Source: Rehmannia glutinosa | Taxonomy: Eukaryota; Streptophyta; Magnoliopsida; Lamiales; Orobanchaceae | DNA: 64,000 bases | Reading direction: 5' to 3' | Assembly (NCBI GenBank): GCA_016081115.2 | Contig: CM071933.1 | Coordinates: forward strand, 60,030,660 to 60,094,659 | In this document: piece after piece, positions 35,224 through 45,789 of the stretch | Position numbering within the stretch: position 1 is the stretch's first letter | Layout: each line of letters opens with the position of its first letter | Made by a program: the position numbers and the translations under genes | The notes under the pieces: model-generated | The model's database searches: none | What the model was told of the DNA's origin: nothing | Seen by the model: only the letters and a program-made list of their open reading frames with translations

Positions 35224-35429
35224 GAGATATTCTATTGCAAAATGGAGTTTCATTTCTATTCAATCACACGAATGATTGACACGTGTAATGTGTATAAAAG
35301 TTACCATATGACAATCCCACAATTTAGGCATGATCTATGCTTCAAATTAATATAGTAACTTTTATACACGTGTCAATCATGCGTGCAGTGAACAAAAAGA
35401 TGAAATATTATTTTGCAATAGAAGCTCTC
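35224..35429. mobile_element. Inverted-repeat MITE, ~206 bp
   Basis: Left arm GAGATATTCTATTGCAAAAT pairs with a right arm whose reverse complement is GAGAGCTTCTATTGCAAAAT. Further in, 'gacacgtgtaatgtgtataa' on the left pairs with 'ttatacacgtgtcaatcat' on the right. The whole sequence can fold into a long imperfect hairpin. No clear target duplication is seen, so the family is unassigned. Confidence 0.6.
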
Positions 35430-35819
35430 ATCTAAGGGTGTCAATTTTGGACTCGACACGCAAATCCAACATTAAATTAATGGTACTTCTGCAAATTAAT
35501 GGTACTTTAAACCCAAAAATCGATAGTTTTTGAATAAAAAATAATACTTTAATAAAATGGTACTTCTTCAATTTTATGTTCTTTCATAATCATTTATAAT
35601 ACAAGTGATACTTTTAATCCAAAAACCGATACTTTGTGAACAAAAAGTGATACTTTTCAATTAATGGTTCTCTTTAATAAAATTTTCAAAGGCTTTAGTG
35701 TAACTCCCATAACTAATGAAACCTGAAATCATTAGATCCCAAGACATCATTTCCCACTGGTATATCCGGTCCCAGAAAACTTTCATATGCTCTCCACATA
35801 TTCTCATTCCTAGCATATG

Positions 35820-36222
35820 TGTAACGGCCCGCCATCCAGATCGACGACTGTCCCCACAAACCAATACGAGTCTTTCCAGTGCGTTTTGTCATCACTCACG
35901 CACACCCTAAGAGCAGCTTCTCAGGGGGTCACCCATCCCACAATTGCTCCGGGGCAAGCATGCTTAACTTCGGAGTTTTTATGAGATGAGCACCAGAAAA
36001 GAAGATGCATCTTGTTGGTATAAGTAGTGCCTATCAAATCTTTTAAGTTCTCCTCAACTGTATAGTCCCATACCTACACAGTCTCAGAATCTCCTCTTCT
36101 TCGGGTGTTGGATCAGTTCATTCATATCCCCCTCCGCCTTTAGAAATCTCTTAGAGTCGCTCTTTCCGCGCGCTTCTTGCACCGGCGATCACTCCCCGCC
36201 CTCTTTGGCCCCGGGCATCACA
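35820..36222 (-). mobile_element. Cassandra TRIM solo LTR
   Basis: 403 bp with TG...CA ends (TGTAACGGCC on the left, GGGCATCACA on the right in plus orientation) and a perfect 5-bp target duplication ATATG at 35815-35819 and 36223-36227. The core contains a 5S rRNA-like segment on the minus strand, the hallmark of the plant TRIM family Cassandra. There is no internal domain or second LTR, so it is a solo LTR formed by recombination. Confidence 0.85.
35923..35994 (-). other. 5S rRNA-derived segment inside the Cassandra LTR
   Basis: The minus strand reads GGTGCTCATCTCAT, then ACTCCGAAGTTAAGCATGCT and GGGATGGGTGACC. These correspond to the plant 5S rRNA interior (loop plus internal control region). 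It is diverged (for example GAGCAATTGT in place of the usual GAGAGTAGTACTA), so it is not a functional 5S gene but can carry a pol III promoter. Confidence 0.8.
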
Positions 36223-36227
36223 ATATG

Positions 36228-37463
36228 CACACACTAAACTAGTCCATGAAAAAATATTGTGCTCAAACATTTCGTCAAACAGCTCGTATGCATCATTGAA
36301 CCTCACGAAAACAACCTACATATTAATCAAGGAATTAGGTTCGTGTAGATTCAACAGATACTCATTTTTTTGACCATCCCATGAACAATCTGCCCATATA
36401 CAACTGATTCTTTGTGAGCACATGAAGTAAAAGTATAAAACACTTATGGTACATGGTGACATTAGTCGGTAGTGAAAAATTCTCGAAAAGTTAAAAAGGT
36501 TTTTGAGATAATTGTCTATCTCGTAATCATTCGATTCTCAATTCAAGCTAGCAGCCCAAAAACTAAGAATCAATGGAATCTTTGTCTATCTTTCCTTTTA
36601 AAGCACCAAAGAAAGGTAAGAATGGCAAACGATAATCAAAGTCAAGGTCAACGTACGTAGCATGAAGTAGCAGTGGATGAGTGAATAAGTCAAAGAAAGA
36701 TACGATAATGCAATAGATTGATTTTAGAGATTGGAGGGCGTTTGCGTAGAAGTCGAGAAAGCGATCTTCCGGAGACTTGGGTGAAAGCAAGGAGTTGTAT
36801 TGGATGGTTCGGTCAACTCCCAAAAAATTACAAAATTACCACAGTGGGTTTGGATTTGGGTCATGGGGCTCCCTCTCATGGATTAGATCCGTGAGACGGT
36901 CTCATATAATAAGTTTTTGTGAAAAAAGAAAAGTTGGAAATGAGATTTGGGAAGCAAGGAAGCCCAAACGGGTTAGGGAGGGGAAAAGGGTTTGAGTTAA
37001 GGTTTTTTTTTTGGAGGGAAGAGGAGACACCGTTTCACCCCTCCAATTTAATGTTCAACTCGAGACATTGTTTGTTTGTTTTTTCAAGAGATCTACTTTA
37101 ACTTTCATCTATTATAAAACTAGAATTATTGGGGTTAGTCCAATACCCCGCGGTATTACTTTTTACCGAAGATATCCGGGTTCAAATCTATTTTAAAAAT
37201 TAGAAAACATTATTATAAAAGTAGAATTATATTTATTTATAAAATTTTCAATACATTTCATTTTTCTCCTATTCATCCAAGCACAATTTTAACATATGTA
37301 ACCGACAAAGCTTCTGTTCTTCATATTGCAACAGTAAAACCACGTAGTGCCCACGCGTCAGCTCAGTAGCCTTTCCACGTTCTAAGAAGTTGGCTTACGC
37401 TCGAAGGCTCGGTAGTAATATGGTTTTCTTCGCAGTAAACCGAAACTAAGAAAACAGCTACGA
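36228..37463. other. Intergenic region upstream of the PFK2-like gene
   Basis: No supported gene. The last few hundred bases are the probable promoter and 5' UTR of the PFK2-like gene; no TATA box is certain. A short palindrome (GTGAGACGGTCTCAT near 36890) belongs to a motif common in plant repeats. Confidence 0.5.
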
Positions 37464-39777
37464 ATGGCATTCTCACCAAACAACCCCACCGCCGCCGCCG
37501 GAAACCGCCGTGAGAACTCATCGGCAGAAAGCCAATTCACAATCCCAAACATTAAGCTTCAGCCCGTACCACACCTCACAGACTACATCCCCAACCTCCA
37601 AACCCACCCGAATACCCTAGACAACAACCCGTTTTTCCACCCCATATCCGAATTCTACATCACCCCCTCCGACGTCATCCTGCGCCACATCCTCCACGAC
37701 ATCTCTGGTGGCTTCCCTGCTTCGGGATCCCACCTGGCGTACCACCGGGCCGGGCCACGAAAGCTGATATACTTCGAGCCGCCTCACGTGCGTGCAGCCA
37801 TAGTCACGTGCGGGGGCCTTTGCCCCGGGATGAACACGGTGATCAGAGAGCTGGTGGTGGGTTTGTGGGAGCTCTACGGTGTGCGTGAGATTTTCGGGAT
37901 TCGGGCCGGGTTCCGAGGGTTTTATTCGGGTGAGCCGGTGGAATTGGATCCTAAGATGGTTCACGGCTGGCATAGAATTGGTGGCACTGTGCTTGAGACG
38001 TCCAGGGGTGGGTATGACCTCCACAAGATTGTTAACGCCATCCAGGATCGTGGGTTTAACCAGGTTTCCTTCTTTTTAAACTTTTTCATGTTATTTGTGG
38101 TTTATTTGCAAGGACAAATAATTTTTTTGATTCATAGTAATTGAAATTTTGATTTAATATCTTTTATTAATTTTAACATTAAATTTGATTTTCACCTAAA
38201 TCGTGTAATTCGATCAAAAAATGATGTCTTCGACCGGTGAGGTACAAGGTACAAAAATGTCAAATTTGGGGAAATTACCACCCAAACATTGAGATAGCAA
38301 AATTTTACGTTGATGATTTGAACTCCCAAAATTTAGACACATAAGCGGCCAACTACCCCAATCATCAATTCCCGGGAAATTACTCCGTTCTGGTCAAAAT
38401 CGGACCAAATTTCTGATTTTAAAAGATATTGTATCAAATTTTAAATGTGAATACTTAGGGACTATCTTTCCATATAGTCCAATTTATAGGACCAAAAAGA
38501 CTTCTTCCCCTAATTGTAACTCCCATGATGTTGGGAATTGAACTGGTTTCGTAATGAGAAAAAGAAGTGGTGAGAGCCTGATCGACTTTCGAAAGTTGAA
38601 TTTGGGAGATTTGATAGAGACAGACAGAGTGTTGAACAAATGCATGCAGAGTATATGCTGAGTCTGACCAATTGTGATGGTAGATATGGCTGAAGTCTGT
38701 TTCATATGTTTTTAGAGATTATTAAGTTAAAAAAGGTAAAAGAAAATTGAAATTAAACAGCTACAGTAATTTATGGAACTAGCTATGACAATTTACTCTC
38801 TTGATTGTTTGAATTTGAGCTGCAGTGGTTAGAATTAAACTGGAGCAATACAAGTTATTGTGGCCTATAGGACTAGGAATGTCTTTCTTTTTTTATGCGG
38901 CCCCTTCTAGGTTGACCTTTGATGTTCTTATCAAACTTGTATACACACACAGGTATACATCATAGGTGGGGACGGCACAATGCGCGGGATGGTAGAGATA
39001 TTCAATGAGATCAAACACAGGAAGCTAAACATTTCAGTAGTCGGGATCCCTAAAACCGTAGACAACGACGTCGGAATCATAGACCGCTCATTCGGATTCC
39101 AAACAGCGGTCGAGATGGCTCAGCAAGCAATCAATGCTGCTCACACGGAAGCAGAGAGTGCCGTCAATGGCATCGGCCTCGTGAAGCTCATGGGCCGCAG
39201 CACCGGCCACATTGCTCTCCATGCAACCCTCAGCAGCCGGGACGTTGATTGCTGTTTGATTCCCGAAAACGATTTCTACTTAGAAGGAAAAGGCGGCCTA
39301 TTCGAATTTCTCGACAATCGTCTGAAAAATAACGGCCACGCCGTCGTGGTGGTTGCCGAGGGCGCCGGCCAGGACGTTATACCTAAAACCGACGAATCGC
39401 ATGTCGAAGAGAAGGACGAATCAGGAAATCCAGTTTTCTTGGATGTGGGTGGGTGGTTGAAATCGGAACTGAAGAAATGGTGGGCTAGGGAACATCCGAA
39501 AGAGCTGTTCACGGTGAAATATATCGATCCGACGTATATGATACGCGCCGTTCATGCGAATGCGACGGATAATTTGTATTGTACTCTTTTGGCGCACTCA
39601 GCGATTCATGGTGCTATGGCTGGATACACGGGGTTTGTTTGTGGTCCGATTAACGGAAACTACGCGTACATTCCGGTGGAGGAAGTGGCTCAAGCGAAGA
39701 ATCCGGTTAACACGAGGGATCACAAGTGGGCATGGGTTAGATCTATTACTAATCAGCCTGATTTTGACACAAGGTAA
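37464..39777 (+). CDS. PFK2: ATP-dependent 6-phosphofructokinase, PFK2-like
   Basis: It phosphorylates fructose 6-phosphate to fructose 1,6-bisphosphate with ATP, the committing step of glycolysis. Exon 1 is 37464-38063 (200 codons, phase 0), intron 38064-38952 (889 bp, gt...ag; donor cag|gttt, acceptor cacacag|gta), exon 2 38953-39777; 474 residues in all. Visible sites: CGGLCPGMN at residues 116-124 (phosphate-binding loop), GGDGT at 205-209 (ATP type), PKTVDND at 233-239 with catalytic Asp237 and Asp239, MGRSTGH from 280, and DPTYMIRA and GPINGNYAYIP towards the end. The N-terminus is Asn/Ser/Pro-rich without an obvious transit peptide, so a cytosolic enzyme is inferred. The text and gene structure resemble Arabidopsis PFK2. 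The frame is clean, unlike the surrounding transposons. Confidence 0.95.
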
Positions 39778-40962
39778 GGGAGAAGGCCATTTCAAGAATC
39801 CATTTAACCAAGAATCAATGCTGGTTGCATTTGCACTAAAAAGCAACTACTTAGATCTTCTTGTAATAAGGAATGCTTATATATACTATTGACTGTTGCA
39901 GTTAAAGAGTGGTCTATGGCCTGTGGCTCCTTTTTTATATCTCTGTTTGTGGGTTAAGCACGATTTTAAGCTAGCCATCTCAAAACAACAGCAAAAGGCA
40001 ATAGAATCCTGAAAATCAACATGTAAAAAGAGAAAGATCTCCTTTCGGCTAAAAGAATCTCCCAGAACCTTTTTGCAAAGGAAAATCATATACTTTGGGA
40101 CCGTCAAAGTGCAGGCCACATGAAGGCCCAAAAGGGATGGCCCATGAACATATGAGGTTTAAAAGGAAAAGGAGCAAAAGATAATGGCATATCTTCTATC
40201 AACGTCCAAAACTGTCTACACATGTCGTTAAAAGATGCCATGTCAAGATGAAGAGATGAATATTCCATTATTCCATGGGGTGATCGTGGGTGGCATGTGA
40301 CATGAGAGTTTTCTTTTTTATTTGCCATTAACTTTGTTAATTGTGGTCTGTTTCTGTAAGGACAAAGCGATGTTATATAACCAGGTGAAAGCATAGCTTA
40401 GACATGAGATGGATCGATCTTTTTTATTTGTGGGGTGGAGGTCGGAGCCATTAAATGAAGATTTGGTGGGAACTCATCTTGAATAGCATCCGTTGTTAAT
40501 TGTTATTAGTAGATCTGTTTCTTAAGGAGGATCAAGCGACAAAGCGAATGAGTTATCATGTTATCATATCTTATCGATCGTTTTGACAAGAGCTATATTT
40601 GAAATCAAGAAATCTGCATTTTTTAGTCAGGCACTTAATTATTCTACATGATCATTAGGCGACAAATAGTGCAAAAATAAAAAGACGAGTTTACTATCAT
40701 TTCTCCCATAGAAATTGTTAAAGGAAGTTAATGCGTGTTAACTACTCCAAAACTGGTGGGTCCCGAACTAGTATTGGGATTTGCCGCGCGTCGACGCTTA
40801 TGAAGTTGGTGCAATGGTTCTTTTTCGTGCGACATAAAGTAGTAATATACTAAAATTAAAGGATAATTGCAAAACTCTATGAAGATTGAAGTAATTACAA
40901 AGAAATCTTATTCCTTTTACCTTTAACCATAGCCGTCAAGTCGTCAGCTGATCTAACAAAAT
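39778..40962. other. 3' flank of the PFK2-like gene, no gene seen
   Basis: Contains the probable 3' UTR of the PFK2-like gene followed by AT-rich unique-looking sequence. No coding region, RNA gene or clear repeat is seen. Confidence 0.5.
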
Positions 40963-41250
40963 TTATGTTGTTTTTTTTGGTAGATCACTTCAAGTTAAGG
41001 TATCTAAAAAAATCTTCTTCTCCCAAAGTTGGAAGATTCAGTGATGGGAACTTGTCTGTAACACCAGCAAACATTAAAACGGGCCATGGGGTTGTATAAG
41101 GAAGACTTCTCCGACACTCAAGTCAGCACGGTAAACTAGAGAAAACAGTACAAATAATACTCAATGCATATAATATGTGTTAGGAGAATATTTGAGGTGG
41201 AGGGACCTATATGTACCAAGGTACATGCATTATGGGTCGCGTAGGAGAAA
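40963..41250 (-). repeat. 3' LTR fragment of the decayed Tat-like element
   Basis: Aligns with 43994-44310 and is then cut abruptly at about 41250 ('gcgtaggagaa'), where copia LTR sequence begins. Confidence 0.75.
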
Positions 41251-42240
41251 CTCAAATCAGCTAAGTCCTTGAGGGACAGCTAGGTTTAGGGGTGTCAATT
41301 GTGTCGTATTTCGTGTTTAGGGGTCGTGTCCTGGCAAGGGTATGACACGTTTAACACGAACACAAACACGACCTGATTATGACATGGGTAACCCGAACAC
41401 GACACGATAGACCTATATAGCACGAAAAAAATTAAAAAAAAAGGAGAAAAAATAAAATTATCAATAAAAATTACTTTAAATTATTAGAAAATACATTAAA
41501 TAATTTGTCCATCATCATATAACTAACTAAAATATCGTATAACTAACTAAAATATCACAAAATATTAAAATAATATGTCACTATAAATTTAACAGGTTAA
41601 ATAGGTCAATCGTGTCGACTCGCATGTCGACCGGGCCTGGCCTATTTATTTCGCGTATTAATCGTGTCCAGCCTGATTTTGACCCGAACCTGCTAAGGGT
41701 TGTACTTGTACCTGCTAATTTCGTGTTAGGTTCGTGCACGGATTATCGTGTCGTGTCACAAATTGACACCCCTAGCTAGGTTGGCTTACTTCAGCAAAGT
41801 CACCCACTCAACAGGCTCGACTGAGTTGTTGCTAGTATAACTCAGTTGGGTCACCTAACACTTAACTTTACAGTTGATTTGGTTTTGTTAAGCGGAAGAC
41901 TTTTCACCCTTAATATTTTAAACTTCTTTTTAACACTTGTTTTTAGCAAGCTTATTATCAGTTGAGTTTAGCAATTTTAACTTAGCAGTAGATATCAATA
42001 ATATGCAAGAAAGTAAACTATTGTAATTAAAATGACACAAGTAAATTTTATAGTGGTTTGGGGATGGGGTAATTCCTCTAATCCACACTTCTCCAATTGG
42101 TTCGAGGATGGCGTAATTCCTCTAATCCACTCTTCTCCAACTCTTGGAGGAATCCACTAAAATGAATGATCTGGTTACAAAGCGATTATCGATCCCGAGT
42201 CGGCCTTGATCACACAATGATCGCTTCTCCGACACAACTT
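41251..42240 (-). repeat. Fragment of a copia element 1/2 type LTR
   Basis: Same order of phrases as 1030-1500: a 'gacagcta' region, 'cactcaac...actgagttgttg', 'gcggaagac', 'aacacttgttttagca', 'atggggtaattcctctaatcc' and 'ccttgatcacacaa'. Both LTR ends are missing. A ~43-bp stretch around 42055-42140 is duplicated ('taattcctctaatccac' twice). It is interrupted by the hAT MITE at 41287. Confidence 0.75.
41287..41774. mobile_element. Non-autonomous hAT element (MITE), 488 bp
   Basis: Perfect 14-bp terminal inverted repeats TAGGGGTGTCAATT / AATTGACACCCCTA. The target duplication is a perfect 8 bp, GCTAGGTT, at 41279-41286 and 41775-41782, the hAT size. Sub-terminal regions are dense in CGTGTC/GACACG motifs, a usual hAT arrangement for transposase binding. 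No coding capacity. Confidence 0.92.
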
Positions 42241-42465
42241 CTTGTTCCCCAAGCTTATGTGTGCATACGGGGGTATGAGTATGCCAAGAGGAAGTTAGAG
42301 ATGCCTATTACTATTGATAACTCTATCTTCTATGCCAAGAAGTCTTCGGGAGACACCTTCTTTTATTTCTTTTCTCTCTCTTAGTGTAAGTTCTTCATAG
42401 GGCTTCCTTCCCTCGGCGGGTTCTGGAAGAAGGATGTTTTCTTTGTGAAAGATAATGGTTGAAAG
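42241..42465 (+). pseudogene. Remnant of the Tat antisense ORF
   Basis: Plus-strand translation gives DTFFYFF then, after a stop, FIGLPSLGGFWKKDVFFVKDNG. This parallels GFFYLSPRPN, NLPSSIWPWKEKFLFIRAP in the antisense gene of the Tat element at 53142-55504. It lies on the strand opposite to the host element, near its 3' LTR side, which is the same arrangement. The match is short and the frame is broken. Confidence 0.45.
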
Positions 42466-42471
42466 GTTTCT

Positions 42472-42704
42472 TAGGAGTGTCGGGCCAACCCGAGCGAACC
42501 AAACAGTGACAGGGCCTCTAATTTCAGAGCCCAAGCCTGGTCCAAAGAATAAAAATACACTAAAAAAATCGGGTCGACCAGGCCAGCCCAGTTTTTTGGG
42601 CCTGTCAGGTCGGGCTTTGAGGCCCAGTTTTTTAAAGCTTGGAATACTAAAATATCGGGCTATTCAGGCCGGTTTGTCGGGCCGAACCAAAATTGACAGC
42701 TCTA
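42472..42704. mobile_element. hAT-like MITE, imperfect ends
   Basis: Starts TAGGAGTGTCGGGCC and ends AATTGACAGCTCTA, with GGGCC/GGCCC-rich sub-terminal repeats as in common plant hAT MITEs. The inverted repeats match only partly and no 8-bp duplication was found, so it may be degraded. Confidence 0.4.
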
Positions 42705-43103
42705 CTCATGAGTTGGTTTCTGAAGCCAAGTCGGCTCCACGTATTCTTGCAAATGGCCATTCTAAATTAGCCTTTCAATTTCTTTCTTCAGATGAAAAGA
42801 AGTTTCGGTTGTATGGTATTTGTTGTGGTGGAAGAGGTTGTAAAAGTTGGAATTAAGTCGCGAGGGATTGTCTCTCATCTTCTGGGGAGGTGTTATGACT
42901 CCCTGTCTTTGGGCGGTGATCAACACTTTTGTCATTGGCACCTTCAGAAAAGTCCATTATTTTTTCTTTAGTTCCTTCGAGGCTAGTTTTCGTTATCTAC
43001 TCTGGTCTTGCGCTTGTTTCTGATCTCAGACTTAGTAGTTTTTCCGGCTTGGATGGGCACTCTGGTGCTGCTTGCGAATTTCCCCGGAGTGGGGAGAAGT
43101 TCT

Positions 43104-43900
43104 TTATCCGGTGGTTCCATAAAGCGTCCTTGGGGGGATCCGCCACTGAATCTCAGCCAGGGTCTCTGGGATGTTAGTGACTTCATTCACGGCTTTCACG
43201 AGCTGGCCCATAAAGTCGCCTAAAGGTTCCCGCACCTTCAGTTGAAATAGGGGTGCGATGGTCCCAGGGCCTGACTTGCTGGTGGAGAATTGTTGCACAA
43301 AAGCCTCAGCAAATTTATGCATTATTGTGATGGAGCCTATCGGAAGCTGACTGAACCACGTCAGGTCTTGCTTGGTCAGAGTGGTTTAGAACGCTTTGTA
43401 ATAGGCAACGCCCGTCATGTTGTAGATATCCGCCTCAGCGTAGAACTTGTCTAAATGTTCCTGGGGATCTCCAGTTCCATCATACTACGGGAGGTTGGAG
43501 GTATCAATGCCTGAGGGCAGTGGCTCGACTAGGATAGCGGGGGCGAATGGACTTCTCTTCACTAACGAGGTATCGCGAGCTCCACTTGGGACTCTTCATC
43601 CATGGGTGGCTCTTCACGATTCTTGTCGCGTCCTTTATCTCTTCCTCCATGCCTCCCAAGTTAGGGTCTTCAACAATAGGCGGAGCTCGGGGTGGTCTCC
43701 TACCAGCTCCGGTTGCGACTTGGTACCTTAGAGCATTCTGGGCAGCTTCATAAACCATGGGTTGGAGGGCTTCCCGGGCTAAGTAACTTCTTCAGTGGGT
43801 GGAGTCCCTCTTGCTGAGGCGGAGGCGACACTCCTCTAGGATAAGGAGGAATGTTGGCCTCCCATCTTCCAGGTTGTCGTTTCTCTCGCTGGTTTCTGGC
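43104..43900 (-). pseudogene. gag remnant of the decayed Tat-like element
   Basis: Minus-strand pieces: HKFAEAFVQQFSTSKSGPG, APLFQLKVREPLGDFMGQLV and KAVNEVTNIPETLAE, resembling the retrotransposon gag core (QREGESLRDF...F-type pattern) of Ty3/gypsy. Upstream lies a Pro/Arg-rich N-terminal piece (GGMEEEIKDATRIVKSHP). Frameshifted and incomplete. Confidence 0.6.
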
Positions 43901-43974
43901 CCCGTGGCCATCAACTTGAGATTCGGCTCCGCGTTCTTAAGATCGGGTCTACATCTTCATGTGCTTTAACTATT

Positions 43975-43990
43975 CCCATAGACGGCGCCA
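43975..43990 (-). other. Primer-binding site of the decayed Tat-like element
   Basis: TGGCGCCGTCTATGGG on the minus strand, three bases inside the 5' LTR. This TGGCGCCGT sequence is the usual tRNA-primer site of plant Tat/Athila elements. Confidence 0.7.
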
Positions 43991-43993
43991 AAA

Positions 43994-44431
43994 TGATGCT
44001 GCTTTTTAGGGCAGATCACTCCAAGTTAAGATATCTGATGAAGTCAAAGTCCTCCTCTCCCAAAGCTGGAAGTTTTCAGTGATGGAAACTTGCCTACAAC
44101 ACTAGCAAACGTTAGACGGGTCGTGGGGTTGTCCTAGGAAGACCACTCCAACGCTCAAGTCAGCACGGTGAACGAGATAAGACAATACAAAGAATACTGA
44201 ATGAGTATAGTGTGAATTATGAGGATATCAGAATCTTACTTACAGGGTTGATGGAGGGACCTATATATACCTAGGTAGTGGGCCTCGTGGGCCGCATAGG
44301 AGAAAATGGCGTGTGGCCCCGATTCGGACCTCGTGTAGCTCACTAATTAATGGGTAATTAATGAAATATATTAAATATATAATTGAATTGTAATAACAAT
44401 AATAATAAATATGACATTTTTGCCCCCTACA
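43994..44431 (-). repeat. 5' LTR of the decayed Tat-like element
   Basis: On the minus strand starts TGTAGGGGGCAAAAATGTCA and ends GCAGCATCA. The start form is common among Ty3/gypsy LTRs. Pairs with 40963-41250. Confidence 0.7.
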
Positions 44432-44697
44432 ATTACCAAATTCATTTTTCTTGAAAATCTAAAAATGTCCCTGGAATAGTCCACATATTATTAGGAGACA
44501 AAATGCCATTTGGGACTATTTGTAATTTGTAATATTTTTAAAAGTACAGAGATATAATAGTAACTTGAAGTGATGAGATGAACGGTTGATATTTATTTCG
44601 ACTTGGGAGCAAAATTGTCTCTTCATTTTTCTTTAAATTAATTTCAGTCTTTTCTTCAGAAATCCGTTCGAAAGGCAATTTCGGGTTTTCATCCATT

Positions 44698-45041
44698 TTG
44701 TTTGTTTTTTTTTTTTTTGACAAAAAAAGAAAAATAATTTTATTAAATAATTCAAACTAGCAATACATCGATAGTAGACAGAAACAAAACTGTTAAAACC
44801 GTGGAAGATTAACTATGAAAAGACTCATAGCATCGAGATGGTAGCCACCAGGAAGTAGGTGGGGAGGGAAATCTATTTGTAAGTACGTACACGGCTTAAA
44901 ACCTGCAATTTTCAAAATTCTGTAATGTCTAGAATACATATGATTCTATATCTACAACCTGTTGAAGATCATAATCTGATTGTTATATCTGTCCGCCGGA
45001 TCGAAAACTCGTTTGTGTGAATCGTCCACATAATCTGATTT
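44698..45041 (-). mobile_element. 5'-truncated non-LTR retroposon insertion
   Basis: A long oligo(T) run at the left edge (poly(A) of a minus-strand insertion) and a perfect 15-bp direct repeat gggttttcatccatt at 44683-44697 and 45042-45056. These are the signs of target-primed reverse transcription. The ~344-bp body has no ORF. It could be the 3' UTR of an L1 LINE or a processed transcript; I cannot tell which. Confidence 0.75.
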
Positions 45042-45056
45042 GGGTTTTCATCCATT

Positions 45057-45789
45057 CTAACGGATTCTTTGTAATTACCCAAGACTTAAGGAAAGTTTTG
45101 TAATTATCCATAATTTTATTGTCCTATTCTTTATGATAATATCATAATAGAAAATATCTAATAAAGTTGCGTTCCTACTTCCTAAGATGAACAAACTTGT
45201 TTTTAGCGAGATGAAGCATCAGCGTCAATATTTGACTAAATAAGCATGATAATGATTTAGATGGGACTAATATGTCTTTTTCTGTGTGACATTTTTCAAA
45301 TTTGTTGTGTTGATATTAATTTCTTTAGGACATATCGAACCGACATAAAAATGATATTTTTTCTTGGTTTAGCCCATGAGAAATATCAACTGTAAATTTA
45401 AAATTAGTCAATTTTTATGTAGTATGGCATTTATCTTGGCCGGGTCCCCCAAAAATGTATGGAATTATTTATCTACAGTGACCCGACTTTCAGGAAATGA
45501 AACCTATTTGTTGTCTTGAATTTTTTGACCGACATTGCAGGGGACACATGGATTCCATTTCCCCATGTGGCATATAAAATAAGGTAGTTACTGAAGAAAT
45601 AATAATAATAATAAAAAGAAAAAGAAAAAGAAAAAAAATCGTTATCTTATCAAAACCAAGCCGACCTTTTTCCCTTGGCAAAAGTAGCAAAACGGTTGGT
45701 CATTTTCTAAACTTAAGAAAAACTTTGGAGATATTCCATTAATAACACTTCACTATCGATATTTCATCATTTTATCTTTTTATCCAACC
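45057..45789. other. AT-rich intergenic sequence
   Basis: No gene, RNA or transposon end recognised. It ends at the left border of the Tat element. Confidence 0.5.

Larger units (their letters stand above)
40963..44431 (-). mobile_element. Decayed Tat-like Ty3/gypsy element
   Basis: LTR sequence occurs at both ends: 40963-41250 (truncated) and 43994-44431. Shared phrases include 'agatcac', 'caagtcagcacggt' and 'ggagggacctata'. Next to the right LTR the minus strand has the primer-site sequence TGGCGCCGTCTATGGG (43975-43990), as in the plus-strand Tat element at 46589. A gag remnant lies at 43104-43900 (minus); pol is gone. A copia LTR fragment, two MITE-like insertions and a + strand antisense ORF remnant occupy 41251-42900. 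No target duplication could be matched. Confidence 0.7.

Noticed and set aside
35923..35994. Functional 5S rRNA gene
   Set aside because: Diverged, incomplete and embedded in a TRIM LTR with target duplication.
36884..36910. Palindrome around 'gtgagacggtctcat'
   Set aside because: A motif frequent in plant repeats; no element ends or duplication found around it.
37095..37200. Second SINE-like stretch (B-box-like 'gggttcaaatc', A-box-like 'ttagtccaatacc')
   Set aside because: No A-rich tail or target duplication could be fixed; chance match not excluded.
37617..38024. 135-codon minus-strand ORF inside PFK exon 1
   Set aside because: It is antisense to a strongly supported exon in GC-rich sequence and shows no domain; a shadow frame.
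42463..42721. Target duplication 'ggtttct' for the MITE-like sequence at 42472-42704
   Set aside because: The right-hand copy is 9 bases away from the inverted-repeat end, so the pair does not bracket the element properly.
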